This document shows, piece by piece, positions 24,518 to 33,739 of a stretch of DNA of 43,659 bases (positions are counted from its first letter, which is position 1; each line of letters opens with the position of its first letter). The DNA is taken from the NCBI RefSeq assembly GCF_018413525.1, contig NZ_JAHCDD010000050.1:1-43659 (forward strand), in the 5' to 3' direction. The stretch is from Acidovorax sp. CCYZU-2555 (GTDB lineage Bacteria > Pseudomonadota > Gammaproteobacteria > Burkholderiales > Burkholderiaceae_C). The notes under the pieces are model-generated. The model did no database searches and had not been told where the DNA came from. It saw only the letters and a program-made list of their open reading frames with translations. The translations under genes were made by a program, and so were the position numbers.

Positions 24518-27157
24518 ATGAACACGACCAACGACTTTCTGCGCGCCCTGCCCGGCACGGCGCTCCAATACTGCGACGCACGCGCCGCCGTCGAGGCCCT
24601 TTGCCCTGGCGCCTGGGCCGCCCTGCCCTACACGCTGCGCGTACATGCCGAGAATCTGGTGCGCCGCTGCGCGCCCGCGCTGCGCGACCAGGGCCTGCTG
24701 CAGATGATCGAGCGCCGCAAGGACCGCGACTTTCCCTGGTTTCCGGCGCGCGTGGTGTGCCACGACATCCTGGGCCAGACCGCGCTGGTCGATCTTGCGG
24801 GCCTGCGCGATGCGATTGCCGCGCAAGGCGGCGACCCGGCGCAGGTGAACCCGGTCGTGCCGGTGCAGCTGATCGTCGACCATTCGCTGGCCGTCGAACG
24901 CGGCGGCGACGACCCCGACGCTTTTGCAGCCAACCGCGCCATCGAAGACAGGCGCAATGCCGACCGCTTCCACTTCATAGACTGGTGCCAGAAAGCCTTC
25001 GAGAACGTCGACGTGGTGCCGCCGGGCAACGGCATCATGCACCAGATCAATCTGGAGCGAATGAGCCCCGTGGTGCAGGTGCAAGGCGGCATCGCCTTCC
25101 CCGACACGCTGGTCGGCACCGACAGCCACACTCCCCATGTCGATGCGCTGGGCGTGATGGCCGTGGGCGTGGGCGGGCTCGAAGCCGAAAGCGTGATGCT
25201 GGGCCGCGCTGTCTGGATGCGCGTGCCCGACATCGTGGGCGTGCAACTCACGGGCGCGCGCCAGCCGGGCATCACCGCGACCGACATCGTGCTCGCGCTG
25301 ACCGAATTCCTGCGCGCGCAGAAAGTCGTAGGCAGCTACCTCGAATTCCACGGCGACGGCGTGGCCGGGCTCACGCTGGGCGACCGCGCGACGATTTCCA
25401 ACATGGCGCCCGAATACGGCGCGACGGCCGCGATGTTCGCCATCGACGCGCAGACGCTGGCCTATCTGCGCCTCACGGGGCGCGAAGCCGCGCAGGTGGC
25501 GCTGGTAGAAACCTATGCGCGCCACGCAGGCCTGTGGGCCGATACGCTGGCCGGCGCGGTCTACGACCGGGTGCTGCAGTTCGATCTGGCGGGTGTGGTG
25601 CGCTGCATCGCGGGGCCGTCGAACCCGCATGCACGCGTGCCTACATCGGAGCTCGCGGCGCGCGGCATCGCCCAGGAACAGGCGCCGCCGCCAGACGGCC
25701 TGATGCCCGATGGCGCGGTGATCATTGCCGCGATCACCAGTTGCACCAACACCAGCAATCCGCGCAACGTGATCGCCGCGGGCCTGCTCGCGCGCAACGC
25801 CAACCGGCTGGGGCTCACGCGCAAGCCCTGGGTCAAATCTTCGCTCGCACCGGGCTCGCGCACGGTCGCGCTGTACCTCGAGGCCGCGGGCCTGGACCGC
25901 GAACTCGAGCAGCTGGGCTTTGGCATCGTCGGCTTTGCCTGCACCACCTGCAACGGCATGTCGGGCGCGCTCGCGCCGGCCATCGCCCAGGAAATCGATG
26001 CGCGCCAGTTGCACACCACGGCCGTGCTTTCAGGCAACCGCAATTTCGACGGACGCATCCACCCGCAGGCGCGCCAGGCCTTCCTGGCCTCGCCGCCGCT
26101 GGTCGTCGCCTATGCGCTCGCGGGCAGCATACGTTTCGACATCGAGCGCGACGTGCTGGGCGTGCATGAGGGCCGCGAGATCCGCCTGAGCGACCTCTGG
26201 CCCAGCGACCAGGAGATCGATGCCGTGGTGCAGGCCGCGGTCCGGCCCGCGCAGTTCGAGCAGGTCTATGCACCGATGTTCCTGCGCGCCGTCAAGGGCG
26301 CGGCCGTCGCGCCGCGCTACGACTGGCGCGCGCAGAGCACCTACATCCGCCGCCCGCCCTACTGGGAAGGCGCGCTCGCGGGGGAGCGCACGCTGCGCGG
26401 CATGCGGCCGCTGGCGATCCTGCCCGACAACATCACCACCGACCATCTGTCGCCGTCGAACGCGATCACGCGCGACTCGGCCGCGGGCGACTACCTGGCG
26501 CGCATGGGCCTGCCGGAAGACGATTTCAACTCCTACGCGACCCACCGCGGCGACCACCTCACGGCCCAGCGCGCCACGCTGGCGAACCCGCAGCTGCGCA
26601 ACGAAATGGTGAGCGATGACCAGGGCAAGACGCGCCAAGGGTCGCTGGCGCGAATCGAGCCCGAAGGCCATGTGCTGCGCATGTGGGAAGCGATAGAAAT
26701 CTATATGGCGCGCCGCCAGCCGCTGATCATCATCGCCGGCGCCGACTACGGCCAGGGATCGTCGCGCGACTGGGCGGCCAAGGGCGTGCGGCTCGCGGGC
26801 GTCGAAGTGGTGGCGGCCGAAGGCTTCGAGCGCATACACCGCACCAACCTGATAGGCATGGGCGTGCTGCCGCTGCAGTTCCTGCCGGGCTGCGACCGCC
26901 ACACGCTGGCGCTCGACGGCACGGAAACCTATGACGTGCTGGGCATGCGCGCGCCCAGCGCCACGCTGGTGCTGCGCATCACGCGCCGCGACGGCCGCCA
27001 GCAGGACGTGCGCATGCAATGCCGGCTCGACACCGCCGAGGAACTTTCGATCTACGAAGCCGGCGGCGTGCTGCAGCGCTTCGCCCAGGATTTCCTGCAA
27101 CGCAGCGCCACCGCTCCCTCCGCTCCCCACCGCCAACCCGCATTCCAGGAGAACTGA
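24518..27157 (+). CDS. acnD: Fe/S-dependent 2-methylisocitrate dehydratase AcnD
   Basis: 879 aa, aconitase superfamily. Dehydrates 2-methylcitrate to 2-methyl-cis-aconitate (the trans isomer in organisms using PrpF) in propionate oxidation. AcnD is favoured over AcnA by stretches such as [42 protein letters not shown] and [16 protein letters not shown]. The three 4Fe-4S ligands are Cys409 (SCTNTSN) and Cys475/Cys478 ([10 protein letters not shown]). The swivelling domain has [19 protein letters not shown] at 24518; no strong ribosome binding site. prpC follows after 1 bp. Neither the isomerase PrpF, normally partnered with AcnD, nor the lyase PrpB is in this window. Confidence 0.96.
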   Translation: MNTTNDFLRALPGTALQYCDARAAVEALCPGAWAALPYTLRVHAENLVRRCAPALRDQGLLQMIERRKDRDFPWFPARVVCHDILGQTALVDLAGLRDAIAAQGGDPAQVNPVVPVQLIVDHSLAVERGGDDPDAFAANRAIEDRRNADRFHFIDWCQKAFENVDVVPPGNGIMHQINLERMSPVVQVQGGIAFPDTLVGTDSHTPHVDALGVMAVGVGGLEAESVMLGRAVWMRVPDIVGVQLTGARQPGITATDIVLALTEFLRAQKVVGSYLEFHGDGVAGLTLGDRATISNMAPEYGATAAMFAIDAQTLAYLRLTGREAAQVALVETYARHAGLWADTLAGAVYDRVLQFDLAGVVRCIAGPSNPHARVPTSELAARGIAQEQAPPPDGLMPDGAVIIAAITSCTNTSNPRNVIAAGLLARNANRLGLTRKPWVKSSLAPGSRTVALYLEAAGLDRELEQLGFGIVGFACTTCNGMSGALAPAIAQEIDARQLHTTAVLSGNRNFDGRIHPQARQAFLASPPLVVAYALAGSIRFDIERDVLGVHEGREIRLSDLWPSDQEIDAVVQAAVRPAQFEQVYAPMFLRAVKGAAVAPRYDWRAQSTYIRRPPYWEGALAGERTLRGMRPLAILPDNITTDHLSPSNAITRDSAAGDYLARMGLPEDDFNSYATHRGDHLTAQRATLANPQLRNEMVSDDQGKTRQGSLARIEPEGHVLRMWEAIEIYMARRQPLIIIAGADYGQGSSRDWAAKGVRLAGVEVVAAEGFERIHRTNLIGMGVLPLQFLPGCDRHTLALDGTETYDVLGMRAPSATLVLRITRRDGRQQDVRMQCRLDTAEELSIYEAGGVLQRFAQDFLQRSATAPSAPHRQPAFQEN

Positions 27158-27158
27158 C

Positions 27159-28322
27159 ATGACCCTCGCCCTCGCCAGCGCCCACAACGCTCCCAAGCCC
27201 AAGAAATCCGTCGCGCTGTCCGGCGTCACCGCCGGCAACACCGCGCTGTGCACCGTGGGCAAGACTGGCAACGACCTGCACTACCGCGGCTACGACATTC
27301 TCGATATCGCCGAAGTCTGCACCTTCGAGGAAATCGCCCACCTGCTGGTGCACGGCAAGCTGCCCACGCGCGCAGAACTCAAGGCCTACAAGGCCAGGCT
27401 CAAGGCCATGCGCGGCCTGCCGGCCAGCGTCAAGGACGCGCTGGAACAGCTGCCCGCCAACGCCCACCCCATGGACGTGATGCGCACCGGCGTGTCGACG
27501 CTGGGCTGCGTGCTGCCCGAAAAGGACGACCACAACACGCCCGGGGCGCGCGACATCGCCGACCGGCTGATGGCCTGCCTGGGCTCGATGCTGCTGTACT
27601 GGTACCACTGGAGCACGCAGGGCAAGCGCATCGACGTGGAAACCGACGACGACTCGATAGGCGCGCATTTCCTGCACCTGTTGCACGGCGAAAAGCCCAG
27701 CGCGGCCTGGGAGCGCGCCATGCACACCTCGCTCAATCTCTACGCCGAGCACGAGTTCAATGCCTCGACCTTCACCGCGCGCGTGGTCGCGGGCACGGGC
27801 AGCGACATGCACTCGGCGATCACGGGCGCGATAGGTGCGCTGCGCGGCCCCAAGCATGGCGGCGCCAACGAAGTCGCGTTCGAAATTCAGAAGCGCTATG
27901 CGAGTCCCGACGAAGCCGAGGCCGACATCCGCCGGCGCGTCGAGGCCAAGGAAGTGGTCATAGGCTTCGGCCACCCGGTCTACACCGTGAGCGACCCGCG
28001 CAACACCATCATCAAGCGCGTCGCCGAGGAGCTGTCGCTGCAGGCGGGCAACACCAAGATGTATGCCATCGCCGAGCGCCTCGAGGCCGTGATGTGGGAC
28101 AGCAAGCGCATGTTCCCCAACCTCGACTGGTTCAGCGCCGTGAGCTATCACATGATGGGCGTGCCCACGGCCATGTTCACGCCGCTGTTCGTGATCGCGC
28201 GCACCAGCGGCTGGGCCGCGCATGTGATCGAGCAGCGCCAGGACAACAAGATCATCCGTCCCAGCGCCCATTACACGGGCCCCGACGATCTCGCGTTCGT
28301 GCCCATCGATCAGCGGCAGTGA
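27159..28322 (+). CDS. prpC: 2-methylcitrate synthase
   Basis: 387 aa, normal length. Condenses propionyl-CoA with oxaloacetate to 2-methylcitrate. The citrate-synthase family triad is visible: His in GPKHGGANE, His in [13 protein letters not shown] and Asp in [13 protein letters not shown]. The N-terminus [22 protein letters not shown] and [13 protein letters not shown] distinguish 2-methylcitrate synthases from type-II citrate synthases. The ATG at 27159 has AGGAG (27147-27151) 7 nt upstream and comes 1 bp after the acnD stop, so the two genes form one transcript under the divergent XRE regulator. Confidence 0.96.
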   Translation: MTLALASAHNAPKPKKSVALSGVTAGNTALCTVGKTGNDLHYRGYDILDIAEVCTFEEIAHLLVHGKLPTRAELKAYKARLKAMRGLPASVKDALEQLPANAHPMDVMRTGVSTLGCVLPEKDDHNTPGARDIADRLMACLGSMLLYWYHWSTQGKRIDVETDDDSIGAHFLHLLHGEKPSAAWERAMHTSLNLYAEHEFNASTFTARVVAGTGSDMHSAITGAIGALRGPKHGGANEVAFEIQKRYASPDEAEADIRRRVEAKEVVIGFGHPVYTVSDPRNTIIKRVAEELSLQAGNTKMYAIAERLEAVMWDSKRMFPNLDWFSAVSYHMMGVPTAMFTPLFVIARTSGWAAHVIEQRQDNKIIRPSAHYTGPDDLAFVPIDQRQ

Positions 28323-28396
28323 GCGTCGACAACGGCGATGCCGCCAATCGCGGACCACGGCTTTTCCCGCATGCCTGCGCTGCCTAACATCGGCGC

Positions 28397-29122
28397 ATGC
28401 CTACCGATGAAGCCATCACCAAATTCGATCAGTCCCGTGCCCAGGAGTACGCCACCCAGAGCCGCATCGCGCTGGCCGGCTACGACGCCTGCCATGAACT
28501 CGCGGCCTGCCTGCTGTCCGCCCATCTGGGCACGGGCGACGCGCGCATTCTGGTCGGCGGCGCCGGCGGCACGGGCCAGGAAATCATCAGCGCCGCGCAG
28601 TTGCAGTCCGGCTGGCAATTCGTTGCCGTCGACCCCGCGCAGACCATGCTCGATACCGCGCTGGAACGCATCGCCCAGGCCGGCCTTGCCGACCGTGTGA
28701 CGCCGTTCGTGGGCACGCTGAACGCGCTGCCCGCGAGCGCGCCGTTCGACGCGGCCACGCTGATCGGCGTGCTCCATCACCTGCCCTTGCAGCAGGCCAA
28801 GCAAGACATCCTGCACGCCATGGCCGAGCGGCTGCGGCCCGGTGCGCCTTTCATCCTGGCCTGCAATCGCTGCGCCTACGAATCGCAGCCGCTGTTTCTC
28901 GCCGCATGGGCGCAGCGCTGGCGCATGGCGGGGGCCAGCGACGCCGAAGTCGAGGCCAAGCTGGGCAAGATACGCCAGGGCGCGGTGCCGCCGGCCTCGG
29001 AAGCCGAAGTCGAGTCGCTGCTGCACGCCGCGGGCTTTCGCCAGCCCATGCGGTTCTTCTCCAGCCTGTTCTGGAGCGCGTGGATCGCGTTCAAGAGCCC
29101 TGCGGGTTCATTCGCCATGTGA
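28397..29122 (+). CDS. SAM-dependent class I methyltransferase
   Basis: 241 aa. Rossmann-type methyltransferase: motif I ILVGGAGGTGQE binds SAM, followed by an acidic residue in FVAVDPAQTML, motif IV DAATLIGVLHHLP and post-motif KQDILHAMAERLRPG. The substrate is not deducible. It starts 74 bp after prpC on the same strand but without a visible ribosome binding site, so membership of the prp operon is doubtful. Its last 15 bp overlap the 3' end of convergent putA. Confidence 0.88.
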   Translation: MPTDEAITKFDQSRAQEYATQSRIALAGYDACHELAACLLSAHLGTGDARILVGGAGGTGQEIISAAQLQSGWQFVAVDPAQTMLDTALERIAQAGLADRVTPFVGTLNALPASAPFDAATLIGVLHHLPLQQAKQDILHAMAERLRPGAPFILACNRCAYESQPLFLAAWAQRWRMAGASDAEVEAKLGKIRQGAVPPASEAEVESLLHAAGFRQPMRFFSSLFWSAWIAFKSPAGSFAM

Positions 29123-32100
29123 GTCCAGCGTCATCAACGACGCATTGCCGCCGGCAGCGGCCGTGTTGGTGCTGACCGCGCGCTCGATCAGCAGGCGCTC
29201 CAGCGGCACCGGCGCGTCGTCGCTGCCCAGGTGCACCACGGCCAGCAGCGGGCCGGCGCGGGCCTGCAGCCGCAGCTGCAGCGCGCGCAGCGATTCGGCC
29301 GTGCCCGCATGCAGCACGGCGTCGGCGCGCAGCCGGTTCTCGGCCAGCGCCTGGGCCCAGGCGATGACCAGCACCAATTCATGGGTGACGCTGGCCGGCA
29401 GCCGCGCCGCCAGCGCCGCATGCTCGGCCGGCCACACGGACTTGCCGCCCACGGCCAGCACCGCCGCGAGCTGCAGCAGCAGACCGTAGGCATTGGTCGC
29501 CAGGCACAGCGTCGCGGGCCGCGCCATGAGCCGGTAGCGATTGCACTCTCCCGTGGGGCCGGGCAGCAGCACATCGAGATCGGCGGGCGACTGGCTGGCA
29601 TAGAGCGCGCAGCGCTGCTCGAGCTGGTGCATCGCCGCCCCGCCCTGAGCGCGCGCCCATTGCTGCAGCGCCTGCAATGCCGGGCGCGCAGCCGATGCCT
29701 GGCGCGGCAGGGGCGCCAGCGCGCCGCGCAGTACCAGTTCGCGCGTGTCGGCCGGATGGCGCGCGAGCAGCCGGCGCAGATACAGCGGCCCGCCCGCCTT
29801 GGGGCCGGTGCCCGACAGGCCTTCGCCGCCGAACGGCTGCACGCCGACCACGGCGCCGATGATGTTGCGGTTGATATAGAGATTGCCCGCACGGCATGCG
29901 GCCGTGACCTGGGCCGCCGTGCTGCCCAATCGCGAATGCAGGCCCTGGGTCAGGCCATAGCCGGTGGCGTTGATCTGGGCCAGCAGGCTTTCGAAGCGCG
30001 CGCGCGGGTAGCGCAGCACATGCAGCACCGGCCCGAACACTTCGCGCCCGAGTTCCGCGATGCGCTCGATCTCGATGACGGTCGGGGCGACAAAGCTGCC
30101 CCGGGTCGCGACCTCGGCGGCCAGCGCCGCCTGGCGCACGACAGCGCCCTTGGCCTGGAACGTGACGATATGCTCGGCGATCTCGGCCTGGGCGCATCCA
30201 TCGATCACCGGCCCCACATCGGTCGCGAGGCGCTGCGGGTCGCCCACCTGCAGCTGCTGCAGCGCCCCATCGAGCATCTGCAGCAGACGGTCGGCGCAGT
30301 CTTCCTGCACACACAGAATGCGCAGCGCCGAACAGCGCTGGCCCGCGCTGTCAAAAGCCGAGGCCAGCACATCGGGCACGACCTGTTCGAGCAGGGCCGA
30401 CGAGTCGACGAACATTGCGTTCTGCCCACCGGTTTCGGCGATCAGCACCACGGGCTGGCCGTCGGGGCGCAGCCGCTGGTCCAGCGTGCGCGCGAGCTGC
30501 TGCGCGACTTCGGTCGAGCCCGTGAACACCACGCCCATCACGCGCGCATCGGCCGCCAGCGCCGCGCCGACGATCGCGCCCGCGCCGGGCAGCAGTTGCA
30601 GCGCCTGGACCGGAACGCCCGCCGCGTGCAACAGCGCCACGGCCTGGGCGGCGATCAGCGGCGTCTGCCGGGCCGGCTTGGCCAGCACGGTATTGCCCGC
30701 GGCCAGCGCGGCCGCTATCTGCCCGGTGAAGATCGACAGCGGAAAATTCCAGGGGCTGATGCAGACCACGGGCCCCAGCGGCACATGCGTGTCGTTGTGG
30801 AAATCGCGCTCGACCTGGGTCGCGTAATAGCGCAGAAAGTCGACCGCCTCGCGCACTTCGGCCAGCGCATTGGCCGCGGTCTTGCCGGCTTCGCGCACCA
30901 TCAGCGCCATCAACGACAGGGTCTGGGCTTCATAGGCATCGGCCGCGCGCAGCAGGCACTGCGCGCGCACGGGCGCAGCGGTACCCGACCACGCCGCAAA
31001 GCCGGCGCTGGCCTGGGCCAAGGCCGACTCGATCTGCGCGTCGTCGGTCTCCTGCACTTCACCGACGATCTCGTCATGCTGTGCGGGATTGCGCACCACC
31101 AGGCGCGAGCCGGTCGAGGCCTGCGGCCGCGCGAGCACGGGGCCGGCCTGTGCGCGCCTGGCCTGGGCCAGCACGCGCGCAAAGGCCTGCAAGCTCGCTT
31201 CATCGCTCAGATCGAGCCCGCGCGAATTTGCGCGCTGCGCGCCGAACAGCGCGCGCGGCAAGGGAATGCGCGGATGGGCAGCGCCGAACACGCCCTCGCG
31301 CGCGGCCGCGGCATCGACGCTTTCCACGGGCGAGCGCAGCAGCCCGGCCAGCGCCCTGGCCGGGTCGGCCACCTGGTTCACAAACGAGGAATTGGCGCCG
31401 TTTTCAAGCAGCCGCCGCGCCAGATAGGCCAGCAGATGGGAATGGTCGCCCACGGGCGCATAGATGCGGCACGAGCGCGCGAGTCCGCCGCGGCCCACGA
31501 CCTGTTCGTACAGCGGCTCGCCCATGCCGTGCAGACACTGGAATTCGTAGTCGGCCTGCGGGTACTCGGCAGCGGCCAGGTGGTAGACCGTGGCCAGCGT
31601 GAGCGCGTTGTGGGTCGCGAACTGCGGGTAGACCGCGTCGGGCGCGGCCAGCAGCTGGCGCGCGCAGGCGATGTAGGCCACATCGGTATGCGCCTTGCGC
31701 GTGAACACCGGGTAGCCGTCCAGCCCCTCGACCTGGGCGCGCTTGATCTCGCTGTCCCAGTAAGCACCCTTGACCAGGCGCAGCAGCAGCCGGTGCTGGC
31801 TGCGGCGTGCGAGATCGAGCACATAGTCGACCGCGCTCGCGCAGCGCTTCTGGTAGGCCTGCAGCACAAAGCCCAGGCCGTTCCAGCCCGCGAGTTCGGG
31901 CGCAAGGCACAGCTTTTCGAACAAATCCAGCGACAGCTCCAGCCGCTCGCTTTCTTCTGCATCGATATGGATGGCGATGTCATAGCGCCGCGCCGCGACC
32001 GCCAGCCGCAGCAGGCGCGGGTACAGCTCGGTCATGACGCGCTGGCGCTGGGCGCGCGCATAGCGCGGGTGCAGCGCCGACAGCTTGATCGACAGGCCGG

Positions 32101-32857
32101 GGCCGGCAAGAAGGCCGCGCCCCATCGCCGCCCGGCCTATGGCGTCGATCGCATGGGCGTACGACGCCAGATAGTGCTGCGCCTGCGCTTCGGTCAGCGC
32201 GGCTTCACCCAGCATGTCATAGGAATGGCCAAAGCCCTGGGCTTCGCGCGCGCGCGCATCGGCCAGTGCTTGCTCAATCGATTCGCCGGCGACAAATTGC
32301 CGCGCCATCAGGCGCACCGCCGTGTCGACCGCGGCGCGCACCAGCGGCTGGGCGCCTTTCGCGCCCAGCCGGTGCAAGGCCGCACCCAGGCTGGCGTTCG
32401 CGGGCGCCGCGACGAGCTTGCCCGTGGCCAGCAGCCCCCAGGCAGCGGCGTTGACGAACAGCCGCGGGCTTTGGCCCAGATGGGCCTGCCAATGGCCGCG
32501 GCCTATCTTGTCGCGAATCAACGCATCGCGCGTGGCAGCGTCGGGAATGCGCAGCAGGGCTTCGGCCACGCACATCAGCGCCAGGCCTTCGGGCGAAGAC
32601 AGCGAAAACTGCTGCAGCATGCCCTGGACCAGGCCGGCCTGCAAGGAGCCGCCGCGCGCACGCATGCCGCGCGTGAGCCGGCTGGCGGTGGCTTGCACCG
32701 CCTGTGCGAGCGCGGGCGGCAGGCGCGCCTGGGCCAGCAAAGGCGCGAGCGCCTGGGGTTCGGTCAGCGCCTGGGCCTGCGCAATCGCCTGGCGCAGCGG
32801 CGAATCCATCGCGTCGCGCGGCGCAAATGCGGGCGCCGCAAAAGTCGAGTCGGGCAT
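29108..32857 (-). CDS. putA: bifunctional proline dehydrogenase / glutamate-semialdehyde dehydrogenase PutA
   Basis: 1249 aa. Oxidises proline to glutamate at the membrane using FAD and NAD+. The proline dehydrogenase barrel covers about residues 190-490 (LSIKLSALHPRYARAQ, RLVKGAYWDSEIKRAQ near 362, EFQCLHGMGEPLYE). The aldehyde dehydrogenase half has PWNFPLSIFTGQ, Glu807 in IAETGGQNAMF and nucleophile Cys842 in GQRCSALRIL, 35 residues apart as expected. A C-terminal domain of about 200 residues follows. The N-terminus lacks the ribbon-helix-helix repressor domain of E. coli PutA, so this enzyme should not autoregulate its own promoter. ATG at 32857 without clear ribosome binding site. Confidence 0.96.
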   Translation of the reverse strand: MPDSTFAAPAFAPRDAMDSPLRQAIAQAQALTEPQALAPLLAQARLPPALAQAVQATASRLTRGMRARGGSLQAGLVQGMLQQFSLSSPEGLALMCVAEALLRIPDAATRDALIRDKIGRGHWQAHLGQSPRLFVNAAAWGLLATGKLVAAPANASLGAALHRLGAKGAQPLVRAAVDTAVRLMARQFVAGESIEQALADARAREAQGFGHSYDMLGEAALTEAQAQHYLASYAHAIDAIGRAAMGRGLLAGPGLSIKLSALHPRYARAQRQRVMTELYPRLLRLAVAARRYDIAIHIDAEESERLELSLDLFEKLCLAPELAGWNGLGFVLQAYQKRCASAVDYVLDLARRSQHRLLLRLVKGAYWDSEIKRAQVEGLDGYPVFTRKAHTDVAYIACARQLLAAPDAVYPQFATHNALTLATVYHLAAAEYPQADYEFQCLHGMGEPLYEQVVGRGGLARSCRIYAPVGDHSHLLAYLARRLLENGANSSFVNQVADPARALAGLLRSPVESVDAAAAREGVFGAAHPRIPLPRALFGAQRANSRGLDLSDEASLQAFARVLAQARRAQAGPVLARPQASTGSRLVVRNPAQHDEIVGEVQETDDAQIESALAQASAGFAAWSGTAAPVRAQCLLRAADAYEAQTLSLMALMVREAGKTAANALAEVREAVDFLRYYATQVERDFHNDTHVPLGPVVCISPWNFPLSIFTGQIAAALAAGNTVLAKPARQTPLIAAQAVALLHAAGVPVQALQLLPGAGAIVGAALAADARVMGVVFTGSTEVAQQLARTLDQRLRPDGQPVVLIAETGGQNAMFVDSSALLEQVVPDVLASAFDSAGQRCSALRILCVQEDCADRLLQMLDGALQQLQVGDPQRLATDVGPVIDGCAQAEIAEHIVTFQAKGAVVRQAALAAEVATRGSFVAPTVIEIERIAELGREVFGPVLHVLRYPRARFESLLAQINATGYGLTQGLHSRLGSTAAQVTAACRAGNLYINRNIIGAVVGVQPFGGEGLSGTGPKAGGPLYLRRLLARHPADTRELVLRGALAPLPRQASAARPALQALQQWARAQGGAAMHQLEQRCALYASQSPADLDVLLPGPTGECNRYRLMARPATLCLATNAYGLLLQLAAVLAVGGKSVWPAEHAALAARLPASVTHELVLVIAWAQALAENRLRADAVLHAGTAESLRALQLRLQARAGPLLAVVHLGSDDAPVPLERLLIERAVSTNTAAAGGNASLMTLDSHGE

Positions 32858-32952
32858 GGCTTTGCGAACGCCGCCCCATGGCCTGGCAGGGGCTGCGCCC
32901 GCCCTCCTTGCGAAGTACCCCTCCAGCGTACGCCTTTTTGCTTGCGGCGATA

Positions 32953-33076
32953 AGAGCCGCTAACACGACCCAGCAAATCGAAGATTTGCGGTTGATGCTA
33001 GGCGCGGTGCCGCAGGCAGTGCAAGTAGCACGACAAGGCGACGCAACGACGCAGCAAGGGTTGTGTTGGCGGCTCT
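32953..33076 (+). repeat. structured intergenic element with 19-bp terminal inverted repeats
   Basis: Left arm 32953-32971 and right arm 33058-33076 pair over 19 positions with two mismatches, both of which become G-U pairs if the plus strand is transcribed but A-C mismatches on the other strand. Inside are a perfect 7-bp hairpin GCAAATC-GAA-GATTTGC (32973-32989), a GGC/GCC stem around 33001-33011 and GTGC-AAGTA-GCAC (33019-33031), giving a multi-branched fold. It lies between putA and queE. It could be a non-coding RNA or a miniature mobile element; no protein is apparent. Confidence 0.6.
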
Positions 33077-33103
33077 AAGCATGCCGCGCGGCACTGTGGG
33101 GTG

Positions 33104-33739
33104 TCAGGCTATTCCCACCACCTTGTGGGTCTGGATCGACAGCCGCCATTGCGGATGGGCCATGCAGTAGTCGATCGCCAGGCGCGTGTTGCGCTGCTGG
33201 TCGGGGCCGTCCATGGGCTGCAGGAAATGGTGGGTGAACGCCAGATCGGCGAACTGCTCGGGCATGGCGCCGGGCTGGGGGAAGACCAGCTTCAGCTCCG
33301 AGCCCGCGGTCAACACCAGCGGCGCGCCGGCCTTGGGGCTCACGCAGATCCAGTCCAGGCCCTGGGGCGCGGGCTGGGTGCCGTTGGTTTCGACGGCAAT
33401 CTCGAAACCCACGGCATGCAGTGCATCGACCACGGCCTGGTCGAGCTGCATCAGCGGCTCGCCGCCCGTGCAGACCACCAGCGGCTTGCCCGAAGGCGAA
33501 GCGGGCCACAGCGACTTCACTTTTTCCGCCAGCGCCTGGGCCGTGGCGAACTTGCCGCCGCCCTCGCCGTCGGTGCCGACGAAATCGGTGTCGCAGAACT
33601 GGCAAATGGCCTTGGCGCGGTCCTTTTCGCGGCCCGTCCAGAGATTGCAGCCCGCAAAGCGGCAGAACACCGCCGCGCGCCCGGCCTGACCGCCCTCGCC
33701 TTGCAGCGTGTAGAAGATTTCCTTGACGGAATAGGTCAT
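33104..33739 (-). CDS. queE: 7-carboxy-7-deazaguanine synthase
   Basis: 211 aa radical-SAM enzyme. Converts 6-carboxytetrahydropterin to 7-carboxy-7-deazaguanine in queuosine biosynthesis. EIFYTLQGEG at the start and the iron-sulphur cysteines in the QueE-specific CX14CX2C spacing (AGCNLWTG to ICQFCDTDF) are intact, with the SAM-binding TGGEP motif. The ATG at 33739 overlaps the TGA of queD as ATGA, so queD and queE are translationally coupled. A 12-bp palindrome (33082-33093) lies just after its stop. Confidence 0.96.
   Translation of the reverse strand: MTYSVKEIFYTLQGEGGQAGRAAVFCRFAGCNLWTGREKDRAKAICQFCDTDFVGTDGEGGGKFATAQALAEKVKSLWPASPSGKPLVVCTGGEPLMQLDQAVVDALHAVGFEIAVETNGTQPAPQGLDWICVSPKAGAPLVLTAGSELKLVFPQPGAMPEQFADLAFTHHFLQPMDGPDQQRNTRLAIDYCMAHPQWRLSIQTHKVVGIA

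Noticed and set aside
24518..27157. Aconitase AcnA instead of AcnD
   Set aside because: Several AcnD-specific stretches and the direct linkage to prpC outweigh the shared aconitase motifs.
29231..32953. A 1240-codon open reading frame on the plus strand opposite putA
   Set aside because: It is the mirror of a high-GC gene: no family motifs, very high Arg/Gln/His/Ala content, while the minus strand encodes a complete PutA.
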